Shown one piece after another: positions 29,829 to 39,209 of a stretch of 64,000 nucleotides of DNA. Origin of the DNA: Sphingomonadaceae bacterium OTU29LAMAA1 (lineage in GTDB: Bacteria > Pseudomonadota > Alphaproteobacteria > Sphingomonadales > Sphingomonadaceae); NCBI GenBank assembly GCA_024072375.1, contig CP099617.1, positions 601,001-665,000 on the forward strand. Direction: 5' to 3'. How positions within the stretch are numbered: position 1 is the stretch's first letter; each line of letters opens with the position of its first letter. The notes beneath the pieces were generated by a model that ran no database searches, was not told the DNA's origin, and saw only the letters and a program-made list of their open reading frames with translations. Position numbers and translations under genes: made by a program.

Positions 29829-31374
29829 TCTGCGGCCGGAAGGTGGCGATCTCGCGCTGCGCTGGTCGGGGCAGATTTCGCTCACCCGGCGTATTCTGGC
29901 GGTCAACATCTTCGCATTGCTGCTGCTCGCGGGTGGCTTCTTCTACCTCGACTCGTATCGCAGCCGCATCGTCGACGGTCGCGTCGCGCAGGCAAGCCGC
30001 GAGGCACGGTTGATCGGGGAGGCGCTGGCGATGGTCGGGACGGATCAGCGCAATGCGCTGATGATGCGGCTCGCGCGGGATACCGGTGCGCGATTGCGGT
30101 TGATCGATGGCGCCGGGCAGACGGTGGCCGACAGCCGCGATCTGGGCGTGCGCAATGTGACCCTGCTCGATCCCGACAAGCAGGCATGGGACCAGACGAT
30201 CGCGCGGTTTCTCGACGCCGGAATCGATACGGTGGTGAGTGCCGCCCGCCCTCCCCTCTATCGCGAGCGCGTCGACGGGCGCGAATGGCCGGACGTCCGG
30301 GCGATCCGTCATGGGAAAGTCGCGTCGGCCAGTGTGTGGCGCGCGCCCGATCGGACGCCGGTGGTCACGGCCGCGGCACCCGTGCCGGGTGGCCCGATCG
30401 TCATGACGACGGTCAATGCGCGCGACATCACGCAGACAGTCCGGATCGAGCGATTTCGGCTGAGCCTCGTCCTGCTGGTGGTGACGATCGTATCGGTGCT
30501 GTTGTCGCTGTTCCTCGCCCGGACGATCGTGCGGCCGCTCAGGCGGCTCGCGCGGGCGGCGGTGCGGGTTCGGCTGGGGCGCGCGCGCGAGGTGGTGGTC
30601 CCGCGGCTACCGTCACGGCGGGATGAGATCGGCAGCCTGGCTCGCGCCCTGTCGGACATGAGCCTGGCGCTGCGTGCCCGCATCGACGCGACCGAGGCGT
30701 TCGCCGCGGATGTCACGCACGAAATGAAGAACCCCCTCGCCTCGCTGCGATCCGCCGTCGAGGGGCTGGGCGCGGTGAAGGATCCCGACTTACAGGCCCG
30801 CCTGCTAAAAATAGTCAGAGACGACGTCCACCGCCTAAATCGATTGATTACCGATATCTCGGAAGCCTCTCGGCTGGATGCGCAACTGAGCCGCGCCAAG
30901 TTCGAGCCGCTGGATATAGCGGCCATGCTGCGCGCGCTGGTCGACCAGCGGATTGCCCGCGACGTGGAGCGTGGCGTGCGATTGCGCTTCGATCATCAAG
31001 GGGGGGCGCTAATCACACTTGGCGAGGGCGCGCGGCTGGAGCGCGTGTTCGACAACCTCATTGATAACGCCGTGTCCTTTTCGCCGGACGGCGGGCTGAT
31101 CGCGATTGCGGCGGTGCGCGATGGAAGTGATCTGGTGGTCCGGATCGAGGACGAGGGACCGGGCGTGCCGGATGAAGCGCGTGAGTCGATTTTCCGACGC
31201 TTCCAGTCGATCCGGCCAGAGGGGGAGGAGTTCGGACAGCATTCGGGCCTCGGCCTCGCCATTGCACGAACCATCGTCGAAGCGCATCAGGGCGACATCG
31301 CCGTCGAATCACGCGAGGATCGGTTGAGTGGCGCCCGTTTTGTCGTCCGCTTGCCGCTCGCTGACGAACGATAG
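29797..31374 (+). CDS. chvG: Sensor histidine kinase ChvG
   Basis: Inner-membrane sensor kinase, about 525 residues. A membrane helix ([20 protein letters not shown]), a periplasmic sensor region to about residue 215, a second helix ([20 protein letters not shown]), HAMP, the HisKA box [16 protein letters not shown] (phospho-acceptor H308) and a HATPase domain ([29 protein letters not shown]). The ATG at 29797 is the last in-frame start upstream of the first helix and overlaps chvI by 32 bp. It continues into hprK after 18 bp. Confidence 0.92.
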   Translation: MAPATDSPRSDLRPEGGDLALRWSGQISLTRRILAVNIFALLLLAGGFFYLDSYRSRIVDGRVAQASREARLIGEALAMVGTDQRNALMMRLARDTGARLRLIDGAGQTVADSRDLGVRNVTLLDPDKQAWDQTIARFLDAGIDTVVSAARPPLYRERVDGREWPDVRAIRHGKVASASVWRAPDRTPVVTAAAPVPGGPIVMTTVNARDITQTVRIERFRLSLVLLVVTIVSVLLSLFLARTIVRPLRRLARAAVRVRLGRAREVVVPRLPSRRDEIGSLARALSDMSLALRARIDATEAFAADVTHEMKNPLASLRSAVEGLGAVKDPDLQARLLKIVRDDVHRLNRLITDISEASRLDAQLSRAKFEPLDIAAMLRALVDQRIARDVERGVRLRFDHQGGALITLGEGARLERVFDNLIDNAVSFSPDGGLIAIAAVRDGSDLVVRIEDEGPGVPDEARESIFRRFQSIRPEGEEFGQHSGLGLAIARTIVEAHQGDIAVESREDRLSGARFVVRLPLADER

Positions 31375-31392
31375 GCAACATCGAACGGAGCC

Positions 31393-31827
31393 ATGGCCAT
31401 TCTGTCATCGGAAATCTTGCATGCGACCAGCATTGCGATCGACGGACGCGCCGTATTGCTGGAGGGCGTATCGGGCACAGGCAAGTCCGACCTCGCACTG
31501 CGCCTGATCGACCGTGGTGCCATGCTGATCAGCGACGACCAGACGCTGCTGGTGCGTAAGGGCAAGGACCTGCTGGCACGCGCGCCCGGCACGATCCGCG
31601 GCCGGATGGAGGTGCGCGGCATTGGCATCGTGACGATGGAGCACGTCGAGGACATACCGGTGAACCTGATCGTACGACTTGGCGTCGAACCCATGCGAAT
31701 GCCTGAGCGACGCCAGCGGCGTATCGCCGGCGTAATCGTGCGTGAAGTCGCCTTCGAGGCTTTTCATGCGTCGACCCCGATCAAGATCGAATGGACGCTC
31801 CGTCAGCCGGAGGCAACTCCCGCATGA
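31393..31827 (+). CDS. hprK: HPr kinase/phosphorylase, kinase domain only
   Basis: A 144-residue HprK made of the C-terminal catalytic domain alone. It has the Walker A loop EGVSGTGKSDLAL (K31) and the HprK signature region EVRGIGIV. Classical HprK from Gram-positive bacteria is about 310 residues with an extra N-terminal domain; short forms are typical of alphaproteobacteria. It should phosphorylate HPr on Ser (S48 of the HPr encoded 1.3 kb downstream). Its stop overlaps rapZ in ATGA. Confidence 0.9.
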   Translation: MAILSSEILHATSIAIDGRAVLLEGVSGTGKSDLALRLIDRGAMLISDDQTLLVRKGKDLLARAPGTIRGRMEVRGIGIVTMEHVEDIPVNLIVRLGVEPMRMPERRQRRIAGVIVREVAFEAFHASTPIKIEWTLRQPEATPA

Positions 31828-32732
31828 CCAAGGATATCCTGCTCGTCACCGGCCTGTCGGGAGCCGGTAAATCGACGGTACTCAAGACATTGGAAGATCT
31901 AGGCTGGGAGGTCGTCGACAACCTGCCGCTGGTCTTGCTCGACCGTCTGCTGGAAGCCCCGTTGGCGGCCGGGCACGCCGACGACGGTCATCCGCTGGCG
32001 ATCGGGATTGGCACGCAGACGCGGGATTTTGATCCGGTGCGGATCGTCGAGCGCATTCGCGTCCTGCGCGATGTTCATGGCCTCGATATCGGCATGCTGT
32101 TCCTTGACTGTTCGGGATCGGAACTGGAACGGCGCTACTCAGAGACTCGCCGGCGGCATCCGCTGGCCCCCGACCGGCCGGCGGGCGACGGGATCGCGCG
32201 CGAGCGTGAATTGCTGCGGCCGCTCCGCGATTGGGCGAACCGACTGATCGACACCACGGATCTTACCGCCCATAGCTTGGCGCAGCAGGTTCGCGCGACC
32301 TTTGCCGATCGCGGCAACGACGCGCCCGTGCTGTCGGTCCAGTCGTTCGGCTTCGCGCGCGGATTGCCACGCAATGCCGATCTGGTGTTCGACATGCGGT
32401 TCCTGCGCAACCCGCACTGGAACCCCGAACTGCGGCCCGGGACCGGGCTGGACCCGAAGGTGGCGGCGTATGTCGCCGAAGACCCCGCCTATCCACTGGC
32501 TATGGAACAGATCGGCGCACTGCTCGAACTGCTGATTCCCCGCTATCGCGCCGAGGGTAAATCCTACTTGAGCGTCGCGATCGGATGTACCGGAGGGAGA
32601 CATCGGTCGGTCCATGTCGCCGAGCACCTCGCTGCCCGGTTGCGCGCGGCAGGTTTTTCGCCCACCATCACGCATCGCGACCTGGAGGCCGCACCGCAGG
32701 ACTCGCTCGAGGGGCCGCCGGCCAGCACATGA
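31824..32732 (+). CDS. rapZ: RapZ-family nucleotide-binding protein
   Basis: P-loop protein of 302 residues. The Walker A is VTGLSGAGKSTVL near the start; FDMRFLRNPHW and the C-terminal IGCTGGRHRSVHVAE are family signatures. In E. coli RapZ is an RNase adaptor that controls glucosamine-6-phosphate synthase through small RNAs; in alphaproteobacteria the role is less clear. The ATG at 31824 is preferred over one at 31791 because it follows GGAGG and overlaps the hprK stop. Confidence 0.93.
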   Translation: MTKDILLVTGLSGAGKSTVLKTLEDLGWEVVDNLPLVLLDRLLEAPLAAGHADDGHPLAIGIGTQTRDFDPVRIVERIRVLRDVHGLDIGMLFLDCSGSELERRYSETRRRHPLAPDRPAGDGIARERELLRPLRDWANRLIDTTDLTAHSLAQQVRATFADRGNDAPVLSVQSFGFARGLPRNADLVFDMRFLRNPHWNPELRPGTGLDPKVAAYVAEDPAYPLAMEQIGALLELLIPRYRAEGKSYLSVAIGCTGGRHRSVHVAEHLAARLRAAGFSPTITHRDLEAAPQDSLEGPPAST

Positions 32733-33154
32733 GTAACGTATCTGAGATGATTGGCCTCGTTCTGGTGACGCACGGGCGGCTCGCCGAGGAATTTGTGACC
32801 GCGATGGTCCACGTCGTCGGCCCGCAGGACCGTGTGGCGACGATCGCGATAGGTCCCGACGACGACATGGAGGAGCGGCGCGCCGATATCGCCGCTGCCA
32901 TCGCCGCGGTCGATGTCGGCCGTGGTGTGATCGTGCTGACCGACCTGTTCGGGGGCACGCCATCCAACCTCGCGATATCGCTGATGGAGCGCGGACGGGT
33001 CGAGGTGATCGCGGGAATGAACCTGCCGATGCTGATCCGTCTGGGATCTGCGCGCAAGTCCATGAAGGTCGTCGAGGCAGTTGCCGCGGCGCGCGAGGCC
33101 GGCCGCAAGTATATCTCCGTGGCATCCGAGGTTCTGGGAGAGGCTGCGGCATGA
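32729..33154 (+). CDS. PTS EIIA component, mannose family
   Basis: A 141-residue EIIA-Man protein. The phospho-acceptor H15 lies in LVLVTHGRLAEEF and the conserved TDLFGGTPSNLA is clear. No EIIB, EIIC or EIID permease is adjacent, so it is likely a regulatory EIIA that receives phosphate from HPr rather than part of a transporter. A second ATG seven codons in is an alternative start. It overlaps both rapZ and ptsH by 4 bp. Confidence 0.92.
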   Translation: MSNVSEMIGLVLVTHGRLAEEFVTAMVHVVGPQDRVATIAIGPDDDMEERRADIAAAIAAVDVGRGVIVLTDLFGGTPSNLAISLMERGRVEVIAGMNLPMLIRLGSARKSMKVVEAVAAAREAGRKYISVASEVLGEAAA

Positions 33155-33423
33155 GCGAAGTCACCCGCACCGTCCTGATTACCAACAAGCGCGGATTGCA
33201 TGCGCGCGCGAGTGCGAAGTTCGTCACTCTTGCCTCCAGTCAGTCGTGCGAGGTGCATGTTCGCAAGGACGATGGTGCCGTGACCGGCACCTCGATCATG
33301 GGGCTGATGATGCTCGGCGCCGCCAAGGGCGACAAGATCACGATCAGCGCAGCCGGCGAGGGTGCGGAGGCGGCCGTCGGGGCGTTGGTCGATCTCGTTG
33401 AGGCCAAGTTCGGGGAAGATTAG
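33151..33423 (+). CDS. ptsH: Phosphocarrier protein HPr
   Basis: A 90-residue HPr. H17 in KRGLHARASAKF is the PEP-dependent phospho site and S48 in TGTSIMGLMML is the expected target of the HprK encoded upstream. It overlaps the EIIA gene in ATGA. Enzyme I (ptsP/ptsI) is not in the window. Together with hprK and EIIA it forms a regulatory phosphorelay. Confidence 0.95.
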   Translation: MSEVTRTVLITNKRGLHARASAKFVTLASSQSCEVHVRKDDGAVTGTSIMGLMMLGAAKGDKITISAAGEGAEAAVGALVDLVEAKFGED

Positions 33424-33432
33424 GCTTGCACA

Positions 33433-33448
33433 GGCAGGGCTTCCTGCC
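33433..33448 (+). promoter_or_regulatory. Small hairpin before the RNA methyltransferase ribosome site
   Basis: GGCAGG-gctt-CCTGCC, a perfect 6-bp stem with a 4-nt loop, lies between ptsH and the next start and ends just before the ribosome site GGAGGGG. It could slow readthrough from the PTS operon or tune translation of the next gene. Confidence 0.4.
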
Positions 33449-33461
33449 GGAGGGGTAATCC

Positions 33462-34262
33462 ATGCCCCGTGAGATTACCGCCTTTTCAAACCCTCTGGTA
33501 AAGTACGCGCGCGAGTTGCGCGACAAAAAGCATCGCAGGGGTTCGCGCCAGTTCATGGCGGAGGGATTGCGCATCCTGACGGAGGCGCGTGATACCGGGC
33601 GACTACCAAGCATCCTGTTCTACGCAGCGGGCAATGCCGACCATCCGCTGGTGCATGGCCTTTCGATCGAAGTGGAAATGGCGGGCGGCGAATCGATCCA
33701 GACCACGCCTGATATTCTGTCGAAGCTGTCGGGGAAGGATAATCCGCAAGCGGTCGTCGGCGTGTTTGACGAGTTTGCTGCCAAGCTCGAAGACCTTGAT
33801 CGGGCATCGGCGGGAATATGGCTGGTGGCGGAGCGGCTGCGCGATCCCGGCAATCTGGGAACCATTCTGCGGACCGCCGATGCGGTCGGTGCCGGGGGGC
33901 TGATCCTGATCGGCGAATGCGTCGATCCGTTTTCGGTGGAGGCGGTGCGCGCGAGCATGGGCGCGCTGTTCACGGTGCCGGTGGTCAAGAGCGAGTGGCA
34001 GCCGTTCCTCGACTGGCTGCGGCAAGGGCCAGGACAGTTGGTGGGATTGAGCCTCGACACCGAACATGACTATCGCGGCGCGCGTTACGAGGCTCCAGCG
34101 TTCCTGCTGACCGGCAACGAGGCGCAGGGAATGCCCGCGGATTATTCCGAGGCGTGCGACCTGCTGGTCAAGATCCCAATGCTGGGCAAGGCCGATAGCC
34201 TGAACGCGGCGGTGGCGACCGCTGTCATGGCGTATGAAGTACTCGCGCAGCAGCGGGGCTGA
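33462..34262 (+). CDS. TrmH/SpoU-family RNA 2'-O-methyltransferase
   Basis: SPOUT-class RNA methyltransferase, 266 residues. The three SPOUT motifs are present: RDPGNLGTILRTADAVGAGG, FLLTGNEAQGM and IPMLGKADSLNAAVATAVM. The N-terminal LVKYARELRDKKHRRGSRQF is the substrate-binding domain of RlmB-like enzymes. Whether the target is 23S rRNA or tRNA cannot be told. Ribosome site GGAGGGG six bases before ATG. Confidence 0.9.
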   Translation: MPREITAFSNPLVKYARELRDKKHRRGSRQFMAEGLRILTEARDTGRLPSILFYAAGNADHPLVHGLSIEVEMAGGESIQTTPDILSKLSGKDNPQAVVGVFDEFAAKLEDLDRASAGIWLVAERLRDPGNLGTILRTADAVGAGGLILIGECVDPFSVEAVRASMGALFTVPVVKSEWQPFLDWLRQGPGQLVGLSLDTEHDYRGARYEAPAFLLTGNEAQGMPADYSEACDLLVKIPMLGKADSLNAAVATAVMAYEVLAQQRG

Positions 34263-34407
34263 TCGAGCGCAAGAGCGATGACATTTCAGGCCTTGATCCG
34301 AGCCGCCAGTTTGCCCTCAGGTCGTCAAACGGCTCGTGTGTCGTCCGTCTTTATCTCTACTCTAGCGATAGACGAGCGAGATGTAAGCGCAGCCAGCTCG
34401 GTCTGAT

Positions 34408-34638
34408 TTAGCCTCGAACCATACCCGATATGCGGACCTCGCCGCCGTGATCGATGATCCTACCGGATACCATGCCACTGATGTGGACGATTGCGCCGTC
34501 CTCGATAATCACATCGCCGGCCACCATGCCGCTGATGCGGACCTCACGGCCGGACCGGACGATCACATCACCGGCGATCATGCCCGATACACTGCCGTCC
34601 CGGTCCATGACCAAGTCGCCGTCATACATTTCGCGCAT
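34408..34638 (-). CDS. Small tandem-repeat protein with bactofilin-like turns
   Basis: A 76-residue protein built almost wholly of four repeats of 17-18 residues ending in SGMVxG: residues 6-23 (DGDLVMDRDGSVSGMIAG), 24-41 (DVIVRSGREVRISGMVAG), 42-59 and 60-76. Regular G-V/I-x-I-S-G-M turns suggest a short right-handed beta-helix like that of bactofilins or polymer-forming cytoskeletal proteins, but the protein is much smaller. No signal peptide. The ATG has a G-rich ribosome site upstream and lies 11 bp after the rmuC stop, so it is probably co-transcribed. Function unknown. Confidence 0.7.
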   Translation of the reverse strand: MREMYDGDLVMDRDGSVSGMIAGDVIVRSGREVRISGMVAGDVIIEDGAIVHISGMVSGRIIDHGGEVRISGMVRG

Positions 34639-34649
34639 CGTATCGCCCC

Positions 34650-36095
34650 CTATTGCGCCGCGTCCGAGAGGCGTGGCGGCTGCTCGTCACCGTAGCGTGC
34701 GAGCGCCTCGACCGGTTCCAGTACGCTGATTTCGCGCGCGCCGGGTTCGATATTGAGGTCGCGGAACTTGCGCGCCGAAACCAGCGCCCGGCTTTCGAAG
34801 CTGGAGACGAAGCTGTTGTAATTGTTGACGGCCGTGGTGAGGCCGCTGCCGACCTTGCGAAGGTCCTCGCCGGCCTTGGCGAGACGATCGTAGAGCTCCT
34901 TGCCGAGGACACCGATGGCGCGAGCTTCGGTGGCGAGCTTTTCCTGACGCCAGACCGCAGCGACGGTGCGCGCGATGGCGACAAGGTTGGTCGGTGTCGC
35001 CAGAAGAACCCGCTTATCGAAAGCGAACTGCCAGATCTCGTGGTCGTGTTCGAGTGCCGCGGAAAGAAAATGCTCTCCCGGGATGAACATGATGACGTAA
35101 TCCGGCGTATCGGCAAATTGCGACCAGTAGCTTTTCGCCGACAGACCGTTGACATGCGCCCGGATCGATGTGGCATGGGCGATGAGACCGGCCTTACGAT
35201 CGGCCTCGTCTACGGCGCCAAACGCATCCTGATAGGCGTTGAGAGATACCTTGGCATCGATGATCAGCGACTTGCCGCCTGGTATGGTGACGATCGCGTC
35301 GGGGCGCAGGCGACCGCCCTCCCCGTCGGCCACGCTGACTTCCATCGCGAAATCGGTGTGCTCTGCAAGACCGCAGCTCTCCAGCACATTGCGCAATTGC
35401 TGTTCGCCCCAACGGCCCCGGGCCTTGGGGGCATTGCGGAGCGCGTTGACGAGCTTGGCGGCTTCGCCGGAGACGCGTTCCTGACCGAGGCGCATCTGTT
35501 CGATCTGGCCCTTGAGGTCGCCGAAGGCGTCGCGGCGTTCCGCCTCGACCTTGGCGACACCCTCTTCGTAGCGCAGCAGGCGATCGTTCACCGGCTGAAG
35601 CAGTGACTTGAGGTTGGTCCCGGCGAGTTCCTCGGACTGACGAAAGCGCGCTTCAGCACGCTCCAGGAACGCCTTTTGCGCGTCGGTCAGCGCCTTGTTA
35701 GCAAGATCGTTGAACTGGGTGGCCATCAGATCCTTCGCCTCGCGCATGTCGGCTAGGCGGGTTTCGAAGGCTTCGTGCTGCGCCTTCAGCGTGGCTAGGT
35801 CGGCTCGCGCAGCGTCGCGGTCGGCGCGGATGGTCGTCAGTTCAATGCGAAGCGATTCGGCGGTGGCGATGCGGTCTTCGGCCTGGGCGCGGAGGGCGGC
35901 AAGATCGCGGATCGCGTCGTTGCGTTCACGTTCGACGGCGTCGCGAGTCTGGCGGACCAGGTCGGCGTCGGCAGCCCTGCTCTGCGCTACCGCAAGATCG
36001 GCGGCCAGCGTGGCGGCTTTGCGGTTTGCGAGCAGCCACCCGATGACGAGGCCGACGACGAGGGCCAAAATGGCGATGATGAGCGACTGGTCCAA
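34650..36095 (-). CDS. rmuC: DNA recombination protein RmuC homologue
   Basis: A 481-residue RmuC-family protein, proposed to limit recombination at inverted repeats. A single N-terminal membrane helix (SLIIAILALVVGLVIGWLLA) is followed by a long coiled coil (about 30-200, rich in A/E/R/L) and a C-terminal nuclease-like domain (RGRWGEQQLRNVLES, RPDAIVTIPGGKSLIIDAKV with a PD-(D/E)XK-like D-A-K pattern). It starts with TTG at 36095. It follows def after the copy C palindromic element. Confidence 0.92.
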   Translation of the reverse strand: MDQSLIIAILALVVGLVIGWLLANRKAATLAADLAVAQSRAADADLVRQTRDAVERERNDAIRDLAALRAQAEDRIATAESLRIELTTIRADRDAARADLATLKAQHEAFETRLADMREAKDLMATQFNDLANKALTDAQKAFLERAEARFRQSEELAGTNLKSLLQPVNDRLLRYEEGVAKVEAERRDAFGDLKGQIEQMRLGQERVSGEAAKLVNALRNAPKARGRWGEQQLRNVLESCGLAEHTDFAMEVSVADGEGGRLRPDAIVTIPGGKSLIIDAKVSLNAYQDAFGAVDEADRKAGLIAHATSIRAHVNGLSAKSYWSQFADTPDYVIMFIPGEHFLSAALEHDHEIWQFAFDKRVLLATPTNLVAIARTVAAVWRQEKLATEARAIGVLGKELYDRLAKAGEDLRKVGSGLTTAVNNYNSFVSSFESRALVSARKFRDLNIEPGAREISVLEPVEALARYGDEQPPRLSDAAQ

Positions 36096-36194
36096 CGACT
36101 GCGTTTCCCTTGTTGTGGCGGGAACATACGTCGAACGTGTGGTTGGCGACAGGGAAATTTACTATTGGCAAGAACCCGTTCCTGCACGGCCGGC

Positions 36195-36300
36195 GCCCCG
36201 GACGTGTTCGGGGATCAACCCGTCCACGACCAGCCCGCCCACGCCTCCTGCTTTTCTCCCATCCGCGAAGTGGCCCCGGAACACGTCGGGGATGACGGGG
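36195..36300. repeat. Intergenic palindromic element, copy C
   Basis: Arms CCCCGGACGTGTTCGGGG at 36195-36212 and CCCCGGAACACGTCGGGG with trailing GATGACGGGG to 36300. The right half shares CCGCGAAGTGG-CCCCGGA with copy D. It lies in the 229-bp gap between the def stop and the rmuC start, both on the minus strand. Confidence 0.75.
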
Positions 36301-36324
36301 GAGGTGTGGCGGCTTTCCTATGGA

Positions 36325-36846
36325 TCAGCCGCGGCGCATCTTGGTCAGCTTCTTCATCACCATGTCGCGCTTGAGGCGGCTGATGTGGTCGATGAACAAT
36401 ACGCCGTTCAGGTGATCGATCTCGTGCTGCATGCAGGTGGCGAGCAGGCCGGTGAGGTCTTCCTCATGCGTCGCGCCCTGTTCATCCTGCCAGCGAACGC
36501 GGCAGGCGGCGGGACGGGCGACGTCGGCGTATTGCTCCGGGATCGACAGGCAACCTTCGTTATACGTGCTCGTCTCTTCGCTGACCGAGAGGATTTCGGG
36601 GTTGATATACGCGTGAGGCGCCTTGATCGGCTTGTCGTCCTCGTCCTTTTCGTCCTGCAGATCGATGACGAGAATGCGGCTGTCGATTCCGACCTGTATC
36701 GCGGCAAGGCCGATGCCGTTGGCGGCGTACATCGTGTCGATCATGTCGGACACGAACGCGCGCGTGTCGTCAGTGATCGCCTCGACGGGCTTGGAGATGA
36801 CGCGCAGGCGCGGATCGGGGACTTCGACGATAGGGAGGACTGCCAT
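36325..36846 (-). CDS. def: Peptide deformylase
   Basis: Metallo-hydrolase, 173 residues, removing the formyl group from nascent proteins. All three motifs are intact: [17 protein letters not shown] (metal Cys) and QHEIDHLNG (metal His and catalytic Glu). The ATG at 36846 gives the typical start [13 protein letters not shown]; a TTG 12 codons upstream is unlikely. The formylating partner fmt lies 0.7 kb away on the other strand. Confidence 0.95.
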   Translation of the reverse strand: MAVLPIVEVPDPRLRVISKPVEAITDDTRAFVSDMIDTMYAANGIGLAAIQVGIDSRILVIDLQDEKDEDDKPIKAPHAYINPEILSVSEETSTYNEGCLSIPEQYADVARPAACRVRWQDEQGATHEEDLTGLLATCMQHEIDHLNGVLFIDHISRLKRDMVMKKLTKMRRG

Positions 36847-36894
36847 GAGGGGTGAGCTAGGTCGGTCGTCAGGATGCGTCAAGATTGTGGGGCG

Positions 36895-37491
36895 TCAGGC
36901 AACGGGACGTCGCGCTCGCAGCGCCTGCGCGAGGGTGCCTTCATCGAGGTAATCCAGTTCTCCCCCCACCGGCAGGCCATGGGCGAGCTGGGTGACGCGG
37001 ACGGGCAAGCGTTCGATGCGCTCTGCGAGGTAATGCGCCGTGGTCTGGCCTTCGAGGGTAGCGTTCATCGCCAGCACGACCTCGTCGATGCCGCCGGCCT
37101 CGACGCGGGTGACGAGGGCGTCGATCGAAAGGTCTTCGGGGCGAACGCCTTCGAGCGCGGACAGGCGACCGCCGAGGACGTGGAACCGGCCAGGGAACAG
37201 ACGCGAGCGTTCAAGCGCCCATAGGTCGGCGACTTCCTCGACCACGCAGAGCGAGCGCTGGTCGCGGCGCGGGTCGGCGCAGATCGCGCACGGGTTGGCG
37301 GTGTCGACGTTGCCGCAGGTGGCGCAGGTCTCAAGCCGTTCGTCGACCGCTTCCAGCGCGGCGCGCAACGGACCAAGCGCGGCTTCACGCTTCTTGAGCA
37401 GGTGAAGCACGGCGCGGCGGGCCGAGCGCGGGCCGAGGCCGGGAAGACGTGCCAGCGCCTGGGTCAGGGCTTCGATTTCGGGAGACGCCAT
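36895..37491 (-). CDS. recR: Recombination mediator RecR
   Basis: A 198-residue recombination-mediator ring protein of the RecFOR pathway. It has a helix-hairpin-helix at the N-terminus ([20 protein letters not shown]), a zinc finger ([16 protein letters not shown]), and a Toprim domain ([16 protein letters not shown]). It lies 48 bp upstream of def on the same strand and diverges from fmt across 54 bp. Confidence 0.95.
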   Translation of the reverse strand: MASPEIEALTQALARLPGLGPRSARRAVLHLLKKREAALGPLRAALEAVDERLETCATCGNVDTANPCAICADPRRDQRSLCVVEEVADLWALERSRLFPGRFHVLGGRLSALEGVRPEDLSIDALVTRVEAGGIDEVVLAMNATLEGQTTAHYLAERIERLPVRVTQLAHGLPVGGELDYLDEGTLAQALRARRPVA

Positions 37492-37545
37492 AGCCAGAAC
37501 AGATAGGGGGTTGCGCGCCCGCCCGCCAGCGCGTTGAAGGCGGCG

Positions 37546-38457
37546 ATGCGGATCATCTTCATGGGAACTCCGGACTTCGCGGTGCCGACGCTGGAGGCGC
37601 TGGTGGATGCGGGCCACGATGTCGTCGCGGCGTACAGCCAGCCGCCGCGGCCGGGCGGTCGACGCGGGCGTGAAACGGTGACGTCTCCGGTGCAGAGCCG
37701 GGCGGAGGCGCTTGGCATTCCCGTTCGGCACCCGGTCAGTCTGAAGGGAGCGGAGGAACAGGCGGCGTTTGCCGACCTCGGCGCGGACGTGGCAATAGTA
37801 GCGGCCTACGGCCTGATCCTGCCGCGGGCCGTTCTGGACGCGCCGGTGCATGGCTGTCTGAACGTGCATGGATCGCTGTTGCCGCGCTGGCGTGGCGCGG
37901 CGCCGGTGCAGCGGGCGATCCTGGCCGGAGACGCCGAGACGGGGGTCGGCATCATGCAGATGGAAGCGGGACTCGATACCGGACCGGTTCGACTGGAGGG
38001 ACGTGTCGCCGTCGAGGGCAAGACGGCTGGCGCGCTGACCCGGGAACTGGCGGCATTGGGCGCACGGCTGATGGTGGAGGTGCTGCGCGATCTCAAGGCG
38101 CATCCCGCCGTAGCGCAACCGGACGAGGGTGTGACCTATGCCAGCAAGATCGACAAGGCGGAGGCGCGGATCGACTTCACCCGGAGTGCGATAGAGGTCG
38201 AGCGGCTGGTGCGGGCGATGAACCCCGCCCCGGGCGCCTGGTTCGAGGTGGCTGGCGAGCGGGTGAAGGTGCTGGCAGCGGAGGTGTTGCCGTTCAGCTT
38301 CCCCGGCGGCGAGGGTACGACCGTCGATGCGGGGCTGACGATCGCATGCGGGGATGGCGCGATCCGACCGACGTCGGTGCAGCGCGCCGGGCGCGGGGTG
38401 ACCAGCACGGCCGACCTGTTGCGCGGGTTTCCGGTACGATCGGGGACCCAACTTTGA
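37546..38457 (+). CDS. fmt: Methionyl-tRNA formyltransferase
   Basis: Formylates initiator Met-tRNA using 10-formyl-tetrahydrofolate; 303 residues. Signatures: [17 protein letters not shown], the catalytic [19 protein letters not shown], and a C-terminal OB domain. The ATG at 37546 has GAAGG five bases upstream. The stop TGA overlaps the truA TTG start. Confidence 0.95.
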   Translation: MRIIFMGTPDFAVPTLEALVDAGHDVVAAYSQPPRPGGRRGRETVTSPVQSRAEALGIPVRHPVSLKGAEEQAAFADLGADVAIVAAYGLILPRAVLDAPVHGCLNVHGSLLPRWRGAAPVQRAILAGDAETGVGIMQMEAGLDTGPVRLEGRVAVEGKTAGALTRELAALGARLMVEVLRDLKAHPAVAQPDEGVTYASKIDKAEARIDFTRSAIEVERLVRAMNPAPGAWFEVAGERVKVLAAEVLPFSFPGGEGTTVDAGLTIACGDGAIRPTSVQRAGRGVTSTADLLRGFPVRSGTQL

Positions 38458-39197
38458 CGCGATTCGCGCTGACGGTGGAATATGATGGCCGGCCGTTCAT
38501 GGGTTGGCAGCGGCAGAAGCATGGGCCGAGCGTGCAGGCGGCACTGGAAGAGGCGGTGTTCCTCGTGACCGGCGAGCGGACGGCGGTGCATGCGGCCGGG
38601 CGGACCGATGCGGGCGTGCATGGGCTTGGAATGCGGGCGCATGTCGATATCGTCAGGGCCATCACGCCATTCCGCTTGATGGAAGCGCTGAACGCGCGGG
38701 TGCGGCCGAACCCGGTTGCGGTCCTCGACTGCGTCGTAGTGGCGGACGATTGGCATGCGCGATTTTCGTGCCTGGGGCGCGCCTATGAGTATCGAATCGT
38801 CAATCGGCGCGCGCCGTTGACGTGGGAGGCCGGACTGGCATGGCAGGTGCCCCAACCACTGGATGATACCGCGATGGCGGCGGCGGCGGCGGTGCTCGTC
38901 GGGCGGCATGATTTCACGACGTTCCGGTCGGCGCACTGTCAGGCGGATTCTCCGGTCCGAACGCTGGATGTCCTGACTGTCGAGCGTTCAGGAGAGCGGA
39001 TCGCCGTGCGGGCCGCTGCGCGGTCGTTCCTGCATCATCAGGTGCGGTCGATGGTCGGGTGTCTGGCGTTGGTGGGTATGGGGCGCTGGTCGGTGGATCA
39101 GGTCGCCGAGGCGTTGGACGCGCGGGATCGGGCGCAGCTGGGACTGAATGCGCCGCCCGATGGCTTGTTCTTCGTGGCCGCCACCTACCCTGTTTGA
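38454..39197 (+). CDS. truA: tRNA pseudouridine(38-40) synthase TruA
   Basis: Makes pseudouridine at positions 38-40 in the tRNA anticodon arm; 247 residues. The catalytic aspartate lies in [23 protein letters not shown] and [11 protein letters not shown] are conserved. It starts with TTG at 38454, overlapping the fmt stop (TTGA), consistent with the family N-terminus [11 protein letters not shown]. Confidence 0.94.
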   Translation: MTRFALTVEYDGRPFMGWQRQKHGPSVQAALEEAVFLVTGERTAVHAAGRTDAGVHGLGMRAHVDIVRAITPFRLMEALNARVRPNPVAVLDCVVVADDWHARFSCLGRAYEYRIVNRRAPLTWEAGLAWQVPQPLDDTAMAAAAAVLVGRHDFTTFRSAHCQADSPVRTLDVLTVERSGERIAVRAAARSFLHHQVRSMVGCLALVGMGRWSVDQVAEALDARDRAQLGLNAPPDGLFFVAATYPV

Positions 39198-39209
39198 GGA
39201 GGCGCTGCC

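Noticed and set aside
34447..34729. Plus-strand frames over the repeat protein gene
   Set aside because: They mirror the DNA repeats of the minus-strand gene and lack a ribosome site; the minus frame has the regular SGMV units.
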